From Pseudosulfitobacter pseudonitzschiae (GTDB lineage Bacteria; Pseudomonadota; Alphaproteobacteria; Rhodobacterales; Rhodobacteraceae): a stretch of DNA of 64,000 nucleotides. The stretch is from the NCBI RefSeq assembly GCF_002222635.1, contig NZ_CP022415.1, forward strand, positions 2,232,001-2,296,000, read 5' to 3'. Below, piece by piece: positions 56,107-64,000 of this stretch. The notes under the pieces were generated by a model. It worked only from the letters and a program-made list of their open reading frames with translations, had not been told where the DNA came from and did not search any database. Within the stretch, counting starts at the first letter, position 1. Each line of letters starts with the position of its first letter. The position numbers and the translations under genes were made by a program.

Positions 56107-58512
56107 TCACACCAGATAGGCTTCGGTCAGCGCGTCGGACAGCGCCCATAGTTCGCGTTCGATCTTGTCAAACAGCTTGGGCGTCAGCCCGTCGGTGGTG
56201 ATGGTTGCCAGTTGGGTGTCCAACAGCAAGATGCGTCGCGCCACATCGCCCAGAACCGCGCCGCCCGTCTGGCCCGGAAGCTCTTTGATCTGCTCGTTGG
56301 CGCGGGCGACGTGAAACCGGATCGAGCGCGGGTTGTAGGTATCCAGCGCCAGCATGTGAAACACCGATGCGATGTCTGCCACCACCGAGAACCGCGCGCG
56401 GTGCGACACAATGCTGTCGCCCAGTTCCAGCGCAAGATTCAGCGCGCCATCGGGCGCATCCTTGTGCCCCAGTTCGCGCAGCACCCGCGTCATGCCGGCC
56501 GCCCTTTCAAGTGAAGTGCCGAGGCTGAGAAAGCGCCACCCGTGCGAGCGATACATGTTCTCGTGCACCAAGCCGGAAAACCCGGTGATCTTGCGCAAGA
56601 GCAGGCTGATTTCCGACAGAATTTCGTCCGGCTCGACCTTTTCCGCGCGCAGACGGTCCACGTCCGACACAATGTCCTTAAGCGCCTTCATCCCGTCGGG
56701 CGAAAAGCGGTCACCGATCTTGGTTGCGGCCTGCAACGCCTGATACAGTGGTGTTTCAAACCGTCCGGCCATCGTTGCCACGTCTTGGGCCACGCCGTAC
56801 ATCAGATGCTTGCGGATATAACGCAGGATCGGTGCATCGTGGCGCACGCCGTCACTGACGCGGGCGAAATAGGCGCGGAACAGGCGCACGTTGAATTCGG
56901 CGCGTTCGACGTTGCGCCCGACCCAGAACAGGTTGTCGGCGGCGCGCGACGGCAGCGCCGCTTCCGAGAAGGCGCGCGCGGGCGCATCGGCTTTGGGCGT
57001 CAACAGGCTGGTTTGCGGCACTGGCGTGTCGGATACGATCCACACGTCGGCCACCTGCCCGCCGCGCTGCATTGCCAACGCCTTGGGGTCGTTGCCACCG
57101 CTGACGCGGGCATAGCCACCGGGCATCATCTGCCAGCCGCTGGCCGTGCGTACCAGAAACACCCGCAGACACATTGGCCGCGCCACAAGCTGGTTGTTTT
57201 CGTAGACCGGCGTGGTCGACAGGGTCACGGTCTCTTGCCCCACCAGTTCGCGCCCTGAGGTCTGCAACAGTTTGATCACATGATCGGGAAAACTGCCCTG
57301 TTTGTCCGCATCGAACACGAACATGCTTGGATCCGCCATCAACGGCACGGTGGAAAAGGCCGAGCCCACCATCATCTGTTCGCAATGTTTGATCACATGA
57401 TCGCGCTCGGCGGCATGGCCACACCACCACGTCGCGATATTGGGCATAATCAGGGGTTGGCCCAGATGCTGCCGCGCAATCTTGGGCAGAAAGGCCATCA
57501 ATGCGCGGGTCTCTAGCAGGCCGGCACCTTCTGCGTTCAGGGTCCGCAGCGTGCGCCTGCGCAGTGCGTCCAGCAAGCCCGGCGTGCCAATCAGCGATCC
57601 CGCATCCAGTTCCAGCGGGTCGATCATCGCCGCAGGGACACGGTTCCAAAGCAGGCTCAGTGGTTTTGGCCCCGAGACCGTGCGCACCATCGCCTGACCG
57701 TTCGAGACGATCAGATCCTCGCCCTCGACCAGCAAAAGACCCAGATAGCGCGCCAGATAGGTGTGTTCAGCATAGTGCTGGTTCATCGGTCCGGGGCTGA
57801 GCATGGCGATCTGGCCCGCGCCCTTGCCCTTGAGGTCGAACAGACGCTGCTGGATTGCCTGAAAAAAACCTGCGATACGATGCACGTTGGAATTGCTGAA
57901 AAAGTTCGGAAACACACGCGACAGGGCCACGCGGTTTTCGATGGCAAAGCCGGTGGTCGAAGGTGTTTCCACCAAATCGCTGATGACCCACCATTTGCCA
58001 TCCGGACCGCGCCCGATCTCGAAAGACAGGAAATTCAGAAAGGGTTCGGATTTGGGTTGGACGCCCATCATCGGGCGCAACCACGCAGGATTCTGACCCA
58101 ACAGTGCTGCGGGGATCTGACCCGAGCGGACCAGATCGTTCGCGCCGTAGAAATCCCGCACCACATATTCCAGCAGGTCGGCACGCTGAACCAGCCCTGC
58201 GCCGATCTCGGCCCATTCGCTTTCGCCCAATACCACCGGAATATGACTAAGCGGCCATTCGCGTTCGGACGACACCGTGTCGTCATACTGACGATAGAAC
58301 ACGCCCGCCTCGCGCAGATACTGGTCGCCACGGGCAAAGCGGTGGGCCAACCCTTCGGTGGTCAACCCGCCAAGGTGGTCCATCAGGTCACGCCATGCAG
58401 GTTTCACTGCGCCGTCCACGCCGATCATCTCGTCGTGGACGCCCGGTTGTGTGGCGTAGTTGGCAAGCAAGTCATTGCCTGCCACGCCTGTGTTTATTTG
58501 TCTGCTGGCCAT
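56107..58512 (-). CDS. Circularly permuted ATP-grasp / alpha-E fusion protein
   Basis: An 801-residue two-domain protein. About residues 1-480 form a circularly permuted ATP-grasp domain (CP_ATPgrasp type), with the elements HIPVVLGESEWAEIGAGLVQ, FYGANDLVRSGQIPAALLGQ and YLARYLGLLLVEGEDLIVSN. The rest is an alpha-E helical domain beginning LPSRAADNLFWVGRNVERAE. ATP-grasp enzymes of this type are predicted peptide or amide ligases. In many genomes the two halves are separate genes; here they are fused, which supports them acting as one enzyme. The ATG at 58512 is 10 bases after the DUF2126 gene. Confidence 0.92.
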   Translation of the reverse strand: MASRQINTGVAGNDLLANYATQPGVHDEMIGVDGAVKPAWRDLMDHLGGLTTEGLAHRFARGDQYLREAGVFYRQYDDTVSSEREWPLSHIPVVLGESEWAEIGAGLVQRADLLEYVVRDFYGANDLVRSGQIPAALLGQNPAWLRPMMGVQPKSEPFLNFLSFEIGRGPDGKWWVISDLVETPSTTGFAIENRVALSRVFPNFFSNSNVHRIAGFFQAIQQRLFDLKGKGAGQIAMLSPGPMNQHYAEHTYLARYLGLLLVEGEDLIVSNGQAMVRTVSGPKPLSLLWNRVPAAMIDPLELDAGSLIGTPGLLDALRRRTLRTLNAEGAGLLETRALMAFLPKIARQHLGQPLIMPNIATWWCGHAAERDHVIKHCEQMMVGSAFSTVPLMADPSMFVFDADKQGSFPDHVIKLLQTSGRELVGQETVTLSTTPVYENNQLVARPMCLRVFLVRTASGWQMMPGGYARVSGGNDPKALAMQRGGQVADVWIVSDTPVPQTSLLTPKADAPARAFSEAALPSRAADNLFWVGRNVERAEFNVRLFRAYFARVSDGVRHDAPILRYIRKHLMYGVAQDVATMAGRFETPLYQALQAATKIGDRFSPDGMKALKDIVSDVDRLRAEKVEPDEILSEISLLLRKITGFSGLVHENMYRSHGWRFLSLGTSLERAAGMTRVLRELGHKDAPDGALNLALELGDSIVSHRARFSVVADIASVFHMLALDTYNPRSIRFHVARANEQIKELPGQTGGAVLGDVARRILLLDTQLATITTDGLTPKLFDKIERELWALSDALTEAYLV

Positions 58513-58522
58513 ATCCGGCTGA

Positions 58523-61500
58523 CTACAACCCCGCGCGTCTCCGCAGGTCAAGCGTCAATGGGAACTCGGGGTGTGGTATTTCCGATGGTGGCGTAAAGGC
58601 ACCCGTGGTGTGACCCAGCGGTTCGAACCGCGACAAGCGCCGCGCTTCGGCCTCGTTTCCGTTGACCGGGAACGTGTCAAAGTTACGCCCGCCGGGGTGT
58701 GCCACATGATAACGGCACCCGCCAAGCGATCGGCCTGTCCACGTATCGTAGATGTCAAAGGTCAGCGGCGCGTCAACCTCAAGCACTGGATGCATCGACT
58801 GCGCAGGCTTCCACGCCTTGTAGCGTACTGCCGCCACACGCGACTGCGGCGCACGGGTCTGGGCCAAGGGCACGACCCGCTGGTTGGCGGTAACCTGATA
58901 GCGGTCGGGGTTTGCGCCCGTCAGTTTGACCTGCAATCGCTCGACCGAGCTGTCGGTATAGCGCACAGTACCACCAATCGCGCCGGTTTCCCCCAGCACA
59001 TGCCATGGCTCAAGTGCCTGACGCAATTCCAGTGTCAACCCTTCGTAAGTGACCTGACCGCAGAACGGGAAACGGAATTCGGCCTGGGCCTCGAACCACA
59101 TCGGGTCCAACGCCATATCGTGCGCCTGAAGGTCGTCGAGCACTTCGAGGAAATCGTCCCAGATAAACTCGGGCAGCATGAAGCGGTCGTGCAACTGCGT
59201 ACCCCAACGGGTCAGTTTACCGCTGATCGGGTCATCCCAGCACCGTGCGATGATCGCGCGGATCAACACCTGCTGCGCAAGACTCATGCGTGGGTTGGGC
59301 GGCATCTCGAAGCCGCGGAATTCGACCAGACCCAAGCGGCCCGTCGGACCATCGGGCGAATACAACTTGTCGATGCATATCTCGGTCCGGTGGGTGTTGC
59401 CGGTGACGTCAATCAGGCTGTTGCGCAACAAACGGTCGGTCAGCCAAGGTGGTGGCACATCGCCCTTTTCTGGCGGCCATATCTGGTCCAGCGCGATTTC
59501 CACCTCGTAAAGTTGGTCATGACGCGCCTCGTCGATGCGCGGCGCCTGACTGGTCGGGCCGACAAAGGTGCCCGAAAACAGATAGGACAGACTGGGATGA
59601 CGCTGCCAGAAATGGATCAGGCTTTTCAGCAGATCTGGACGGCGCAAAAAGGGGCTGTCGGCGGGTTTGGAACCGCCGACAACCACATGATTACCACCGC
59701 CGGTGCCCGTATGGCGTCCGTCGATCATAAATTTGTCCGCGCCCAGACGGCACTGGCGCCCCTGTTCATAAACGATCTCGGTTGTGTTCACACATTCACC
59801 CCAAGTGGACGCAGGGTGAATATTAACCTCGAGCACGCCGGGATCGGGGGCCACGCGGATCACGTCGATACGCGGATCGCCGGGCGGGCTATACCCCTCG
59901 ATCAGCACCTTGTGGCCGGTCGTTCTGGCCGCTGCTTCGGTCGCAGCGATCAGTTCAAGATAATCCTCCAGCGTTTCCACAGGCGGCAGGAAGACGCACA
60001 AACGTCCGTCGCGCGGCTCGACCGAGATGGCGGTGCGCACGGCGCCGCTCAGATCGCCGTCCTTGGCCATTGTTTGTTCCACAACCTCCTGCCCTGCAGT
60101 GGCATCGGTGCGGTGCGCGACAGCCTGCGGGCGCGCCGCGATGTCAGCGGGGTTGGCCAGCGGTGCCCGCTCTTCCATCGGGTCTTGCGGATTGATGAAG
60201 GGAAAGTCGGTCTCGGGGATATGCGGCAACGTTCCCAGCGGCAGACGATAGCCCACAGGGCTGTCACCGGCGACCAGAAAAACCTTGCCGCGGCGCATGT
60301 TCCAGACTTCGGACATCCAGCGGCTTTCGGCACGCGCCTGCCAACGCTGCACCGGCAACACATATCCGGCAGGTGTGGTCAGACCACGTTCGAACACCCG
60401 CGCGATACGGGCGCGCTCTTCGGGATCTTTCAGCTTGTTGTTTTCGGGTGTCACATTTTCCGGCAGGCTGGCCTCTTTGATAATCCAGTCGGCAGGATCT
60501 TCGAAAGCGGGAAGCACGTTTTCCTGCGGCACGGCCAGATGTTCGGCGATACTGTCCAGCAATGCCTTGGCGTCTTCGGGGCCAACGTCCTCGTTGGTAT
60601 CTTCGCGGGCCAACAGGTCGGGATTGTTCCAGATCGGCTTGCCGTCCTTGCGCCAGTACAGCGAAAAGGTCCAACGCGGCAGCGTCTCGCCCGGATACCA
60701 TTTGCCCTGTCCGTAGTGCAGCAGCCCACCGTTTGAAAACCTGTCTTGCAAACGGCGGATCAATTTGTCGGCCAGCACCCGTTTTGTGGGGCCAACAGCA
60801 TCCGAGTTCCACTCGGGGTTTTCAAAGTCGTCAATCGACACGAATGTCGGCTCGCCGCCCATGGTCAGACGCACATCGCCATCCTCAAGCCGTTTGTCGA
60901 TCTTCTGGCCCAAGGCGTTCAACGCGTCCCATGACGCATCCGAGAACGGCTTGGTGATGCGCGGATGTTCGGCTGTGCGCTTGACCTGCATGTCAAAGGA
61001 AAAAGCAACCTCGGCAAAACTTGCAACGCCCGTGATTGGTGCGGCATTGGCGTAGTGCGGAGTCGCGGCCAGCGGAATGTGGCTTTCGCCCGCCAACAAT
61101 CCCGAAGTCGGGTCCAGACCGATCCAGCCCGCACCGGGCAGGTAAACCTCGACCCATGCGTGCAGGTCGGTAAAATCATGGTCTGTACCCGCAGGCCCGT
61201 CCAACGCGACGAGGTCCGGTTTCAACTGGATCAGATAGCCCGAAACAAAACGCGCGGCTATCCCGAGATTGCGCAGAATCTGCACCAGTAACCAACTGCT
61301 GTCGCGGCACGACCCGGAGGCGCGGCCCAGCGTGACTTCGGGCGTTTGCACACCGGGTTCCATGCGAATTTCATAGTTGATTTCGTTGGCCAGCCGCATA
61401 TTCAACGCCACTAGAAAGTCGATCGTAACCATCTTGTCGCGCGGCACCGATGTCAGGAATTGCTGAAGCAACGGGCCCGCAGTTTCGGTTTTTAGGTAGA

Positions 61501-61846
61501 TTGAGAGGTCATCCGCGATCTCTTCACCGTATGTAAACGGAAAATCCTTGGCGCTGTCTTCGACGAAGAAATCGAACGGGTTATAAACGGACATATCCGC
61601 AACCAGATCCACCTCGATCTTGAATTCCCGAACCGGTTCGGGAAAAACCAGCCGCGCCATCCAGTTGCCATAGGGGTCATGCTGGTGGTTCACGAAATGC
61701 TCTGATGGAGAGACCGACAAAGCGTGCGAAATCACTCGCGTGCGTGAATGCGGCGCAGGCCGCAGACGGATAATTTGCGGCCCGAGCGTGACGGGGCGGT
61801 CATACTTATAATGCGTCAGGTGATAGATGCTTGCGGTGATCGACAT
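58523..61846 (-). CDS. Transglutaminase-DUF2126 large protein
   Basis: A 1107-residue cytosolic protein. The N-terminal domain (1-80) is of bacterial transglutaminase type, and the papain-like core carries the triad C180 ([10 protein letters not shown]), H229 (DLHAWVEVY) and D245 (GLDPTSG). From about residue 335 a long DUF2126 region follows, with [40 protein letters not shown] and [16 protein letters not shown]2126 resembles amidoligases of the glutamine-synthetase type (carboxylate-amine ligase). The ATG at 61846 has AGGAG upstream. It is the first gene of the cluster. Confidence 0.93.
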   Translation of the reverse strand: MSITASIYHLTHYKYDRPVTLGPQIIRLRPAPHSRTRVISHALSVSPSEHFVNHQHDPYGNWMARLVFPEPVREFKIEVDLVADMSVYNPFDFFVEDSAKDFPFTYGEEIADDLSIYLKTETAGPLLQQFLTSVPRDKMVTIDFLVALNMRLANEINYEIRMEPGVQTPEVTLGRASGSCRDSSWLLVQILRNLGIAARFVSGYLIQLKPDLVALDGPAGTDHDFTDLHAWVEVYLPGAGWIGLDPTSGLLAGESHIPLAATPHYANAAPITGVASFAEVAFSFDMQVKRTAEHPRITKPFSDASWDALNALGQKIDKRLEDGDVRLTMGGEPTFVSIDDFENPEWNSDAVGPTKRVLADKLIRRLQDRFSNGGLLHYGQGKWYPGETLPRWTFSLYWRKDGKPIWNNPDLLAREDTNEDVGPEDAKALLDSIAEHLAVPQENVLPAFEDPADWIIKEASLPENVTPENNKLKDPEERARIARVFERGLTTPAGYVLPVQRWQARAESRWMSEVWNMRRGKVFLVAGDSPVGYRLPLGTLPHIPETDFPFINPQDPMEERAPLANPADIAARPQAVAHRTDATAGQEVVEQTMAKDGDLSGAVRTAISVEPRDGRLCVFLPPVETLEDYLELIAATEAAARTTGHKVLIEGYSPPGDPRIDVIRVAPDPGVLEVNIHPASTWGECVNTTEIVYEQGRQCRLGADKFMIDGRHTGTGGGNHVVVGGSKPADSPFLRRPDLLKSLIHFWQRHPSLSYLFSGTFVGPTSQAPRIDEARHDQLYEVEIALDQIWPPEKGDVPPPWLTDRLLRNSLIDVTGNTHRTEICIDKLYSPDGPTGRLGLVEFRGFEMPPNPRMSLAQQVLIRAIIARCWDDPISGKLTRWGTQLHDRFMLPEFIWDDFLEVLDDLQAHDMALDPMWFEAQAEFRFPFCGQVTYEGLTLELRQALEPWHVLGETGAIGGTVRYTDSSVERLQVKLTGANPDRYQVTANQRVVPLAQTRAPQSRVAAVRYKAWKPAQSMHPVLEVDAPLTFDIYDTWTGRSLGGCRYHVAHPGGRNFDTFPVNGNEAEARRLSRFEPLGHTTGAFTPPSEIPHPEFPLTLDLRRRAGL

Positions 61847-62186
61847 GAAAGTCTCCTTTCGCGCACCATCGCGCCGCGCTTGGGTCGCAGCAACGTCTAA
61901 CATGCGGTTTCGCGGATAATGTAGCTCTACCAGGCTGCAATTGCGACCAATCGCTTGGAAACAGGGCAAAACCTTGCGTTACGCACGTGGGCGTTATTGC
62001 GATCTGCCCAACAAAAGGTACGCTCTATCGGCAATTTCACAAAAAGAGGTGAGGCGCCCAATTGCAGGCATCTTTACGGTTTTAAAGTCATTGGCGGCCG
62101 AAGTTGTGAATTGGCCCCCCGGATACCGCGATGGTTTGGGCCAAGAAAACAATCCCGGGTTGGACGATTTGAAACCGGAATTGCGA
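61847..62186. other. Intergenic gap before the mobile region
   Basis: These 340 bases hold no supported gene. An open frame continues leftward from the PAS fragment, but it reads as non-coding. The stretch contains the minus-strand promoter of the DUF2126 operon near its left edge, and presumably the lost control region of the PAS gene. Confidence 0.5.
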
Positions 62187-62387
62187 ATGTCCAAAGCCGA
62201 CCATATCATTGCCCGCGTCTCGCCCGACCGCAAGATCATGTCGATCAACGAACGGTTTTGCGGCTTGCTGGGCGTTGAAGCGTCCGGATTTATCGGCACG
62301 GAGTATGAACAGATCGTGCGCAAACAAGACCACAACAGCGACGAATTCGCCAAGATATGGCACGCAGCAAAGCCGTGCAACCGCAGT
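62187..62387 (+). pseudogene. Truncated PAS-domain protein gene
   Basis: About 67 residues from an ATG at 62187 look like the start of a PAS domain (IIARVSPDRKIMSINERFCG, EASGFIGTEYEQI), similar to the PAS domains of bacterial chemoreceptors, where EFAKIWH matches the downstream EYxxFW stretch. The reading then enters the inverted repeat of an IS481-like remnant and is lost. It is therefore a 5' fragment of a sensor gene whose 3' part was removed by the insertion. The N-terminal start is uncertain and an upstream in-frame codon is possible. Confidence 0.45.
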
Positions 62388-63190
62388 AAGGTTGATGCGC
62401 TCAAACGGTTTTATGTGCTCAGTTACTGCGTTTGGTGCATCGGATTGATGATGAATCTGTCTGACGCAGAAGTCCAGATCTTGCAGATATTTTCGTAGCG
62501 CGTGAGCGCCGTTGAGGGACTTGAGCCGAAGTGCAAGGTTGTAAGCGGCCATGGAGTCGGCGAGGTACGTGCGCAGTTGATCATGGCTGTCGTAATGGCA
62601 TCGCTTTCCTGTCGCCTCCTTGATCATGCGGTTCATTCGTTTGGCCTGACCATTGGACCACGGAAGGTTTGGCTTGGTCAGTCGATGCTCGATCCCATTT
62701 GCCTCGCAGATCATGTCGAACCGCATCTGCCGCGAAAATGTTGTGCTCGGATTATGTGACCGCTTGGCGGACTGGATGCCGCTCACAATCAGGATCGTAT
62801 GGATACGGAACGGACGGTTGGAGAGCATAGGGACAATCATCCAGCGGCAGCAGTGTGTGCCGCCGGAATGCGGCGATCATTGTCTCGTCCGCTTCGGTCA
62901 GAACGGTCGAACGCGACTCCCTCGGCCCGGTCTTCAAATCCGCGACCGTCGCACGTTTGCGCCATTTCGCGACGGTCTTGGGATTGATACCCAGTTCCTT
63001 GCTCAACTGCGCGAGCGAAGATTTCCCCTTTCGGACCATTACTGCCCAATGCACTGCCGGACAGTGGAACCCTGTATTGCGGCTCTGACGGCGGGCATGG
63101 CCGTGGCGCTTTCGTGACGAACTTGTCCCGCTATGCTTCCTTCCATTCCTGCGAAAGGATCGCCCCATCAAACCGTGGGATCAAACATCT
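62388..63190 (-). mobile_element. Decayed IS481-family insertion sequence
   Basis: Imperfect terminal inverted repeats share ACGGTTT-ATG: ACGGTTTTATG at 62405-62415, and CATCAAACCGT at 63166-63176 whose reverse complement is ACGGTTTGATG. Between them, on the minus strand, lie broken pieces of an IS481-type DDE transposase. The outer ends are approximate. No intact transposase remains, so it cannot move by itself. Confidence 0.7.
62423..63135 (-). pseudogene. IS481-family transposase, internally deleted and frameshifted
   Basis: Pieces in order: an N-terminal QVRHESAT-type start; the helix-turn-helix part LAQLSKELGINPKTVAKWRK; RHTLLPLDDCPYALQPSVP; then a junction near 62820. There the frame changes and the protein resumes at FRIHTIL, followed by MRFDMICEANGIEHRLTKPN and WSNGQAKRMNRMIKEATGKR. 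About a hundred residues of the catalytic core, including the first Asp, are deleted, and the usual DNG reads VSG. Near 62500 a further frameshift leads to the true family C-terminus (YENICKIWTS) ending in TAA at 62423-62425. Confidence 0.75.
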
Positions 63191-63217
63191 TATGTGTCCC
63201 GTCTCTGCTATATTCGG

Positions 63218-63360
63218 CCCGTCGTCGGCCCCGGCCAGGGCCAACGACGGGGTAGGATACAGCGCTGAACACCTTGTGGCCTGACCACGTGCGCTAGCCG
63301 GCTGATCCTACCTCTCCTCACCGTCTCGAACAATTGACGGCGGCCCGTTCGTGGGACCGC
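63218..63360 (+). ncRNA. Candidate bridge (seek) RNA of the IS110 element
   Basis: The leader of the IS110 transposase folds by eye into several stems. Hairpin 1 is CCCGTCGT/ACGACGGG (63218-63225 with 63244-63251) with an inner GGCCC/GGGCC. A long stem-loop is closed by GTAGGAT/ATCCTAC (63252-63258 with 63305-63311) with inner AGCGC/GCGCT and GTGG/CCAC. Further stems are CCGTC/GACGG (63321-63325 with 63336-63340) and GCGGCCC/GGGACCGC (63340-63360). IS110-group elements carry their guide RNA in this position. A TATATT at 63209-63214 could be the -10 of a promoter completed on circularisation. Loop assignment to target and donor is not made. Confidence 0.5.
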
Positions 63361-63384
63361 GAAGCATAAGGAAGAGAGAGTGAC

Positions 63385-64000
63385 ATGATAGCAGCAATTA
63401 ATGTGATCGGGATAGATGTGTCCCGCGACTGGTTGGACGGATTTCGTCTTCCTGGCCTGCAGAGGTTTCGCTTGGCCAATTCACCAGAAGGGCATGAAGA
63501 ACTGATTTCGATGATCTGTCAGATGTCCGAACTCGTTCAGGTCGGGTTTGAGGCAACCGGCGGACAGGAATGGGCATTGTGGGCCGCGCTTGTCGAGGCG
63601 GGGGACGAGGCGCGGCAACTTCCTCCCGCCCAGATCAAGGCTTTTGCCATGTCGCGGGGTACACGGGCCAAGACGGACCGGATCGATGCAGAACTCATCG
63701 CCCATTTCATGATGTTCCGGCCCGAGGCCGGGCGGACGTTGCCAAGTGATAACTTGCGTGTTCTCAGGGCCCTGACGACGCGACGCGCTCAGATCGTCGA
63801 AATGCGCAAGCGGCTGACGGCGCAGATCTCGGCACGCAAGAAACAAGGCATCCCCGCAGACATCGAGGATCTCGATGCCGAATTGAAAGCCATGCTGGAT
63901 GCTCAAATCAGCGACCTCGAGCAGCGCATCAACCGCGCCATTTCAAGCGAAGAAACGTCCGCCACCAAAGCTCACCTTCTTCGTTCCATTCCCGGCATCG
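63385..64000 (+). CDS. IS110-family transposase (DEDD recombinase), cut by window end
   Basis: The visible 205 residues are the N-terminal RuvC-like DEDD domain: D11 (VIGIDVSRDW), E56 (VGFEATGGQEWALW), D98 and D101 (RAKTDRIDAELIAHF). A coiled helical segment follows (LKAMLDAQISDLEQRINRAI) and the start of the C-terminal serine domain (LLRSIPGI). The catalytic Ser domain lies beyond base 64000. The ATG at 63385 has GGAAGAGAG upstream. All four acidic residues are present and the frame is open, so this copy may be active, unlike the adjacent IS481 remnant. Confidence 0.92.
   Translation, partial: MIAAINVIGIDVSRDWLDGFRLPGLQRFRLANSPEGHEELISMICQMSELVQVGFEATGGQEWALWAALVEAGDEARQLPPAQIKAFAMSRGTRAKTDRIDAELIAHFMMFRPEAGRTLPSDNLRVLRALTTRRAQIVEMRKRLTAQISARKKQGIPADIEDLDAELKAMLDAQISDLEQRINRAISSEETSATKAHLLRSIPGI

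Noticed and set aside
61941-62498. A 185-codon plus-strand frame taken as one gene
   Set aside because: Its first 80 residues have no protein-like character and its last 30 run through the IS481 inverted repeat and transposase antisense; only the central PAS part is credible.
62752-63171. The N-terminal IS481 piece as a functional small DNA-binding protein
   Set aside because: It contains the helix-turn-helix, but begins in the wrong frame for the family start and ends in a frame-shifted tail created by the deletion.

Overview
The window is about 60% GC with dense, mostly operon-packed genes. It reads as chromosome of an alphaproteobacterium of the order Rhodobacterales, probably a marine Roseobacter-group species. 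Pointers are the Tol-Pal/TilS/FtsH order, phosphatidylcholine synthase next to xerC, a DUF1127 mini-protein, and a G/C-rich palindromic intergenic repeat that I associate with this group. No species assignment is possible from the sequence alone.

Layout. 1-2.6 kb: the start of fhs (cut by the window edge), a MOSC protein and map. 2.6-14.3 kb: a long minus-strand block running ruvC-ruvA-ruvB, a hypothetical gene, ybgC, tolQ-tolR-tolA-tolB-pal-cpoB, tilS and ftsH. This joins Holliday junction resolution with envelope division machinery and membrane proteolysis. 14.3-15 kb: a DUF1127 gene followed by a structured, terminator-ended RNA candidate. 15-21.3 kb: a one-TM hypothetical, prmA, MATE and MFS transporters, and priA. 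21.4-24.7 kb (plus strand): fructose-6-phosphate aldolase, DUF484, xerC, pcs. 24.7-36.6 kb: ogt, an NCS1 permease, ileS, a giant DUF2339 membrane protein, the ycjX-GNAT-ycjF cluster, and truA. 36.6-40.8 kb: an anchored Zc3h12a-type nuclease, DoxX, exported MsrB, a fasciclin protein, an ECF sigma/anti-sigma pair and a MarR regulator, plausibly an envelope or oxidative stress module. 40.8-46.2 kb: histidine utilisation (hutI-hutH-hutU with divergent hutC). 46.2-54 kb: an aldehyde dehydrogenase, then two iron-type loci (imelysin; DUF1111-imelysin-DUF1513) flanking DUF1289, dps and a hypothetical. 54.1-61.8 kb: an amidoligase-type cluster (DUF2126 transglutaminase, ATP-grasp/alpha-E fusion, second transglutaminase) beside a zinc peptidase.

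61.8-64 kb is a mobile scar. A PAS-domain gene fragment is cut off by a decayed IS481-family element, and an IS110-family element follows that runs off the window. The non-coding leader of the IS110 element folds into a series of hairpins that match the architecture expected for a bridge (seek) RNA. This leader, the RNA candidate after DUF1127, and the amidoligase cluster are the three places most likely to repay attention.
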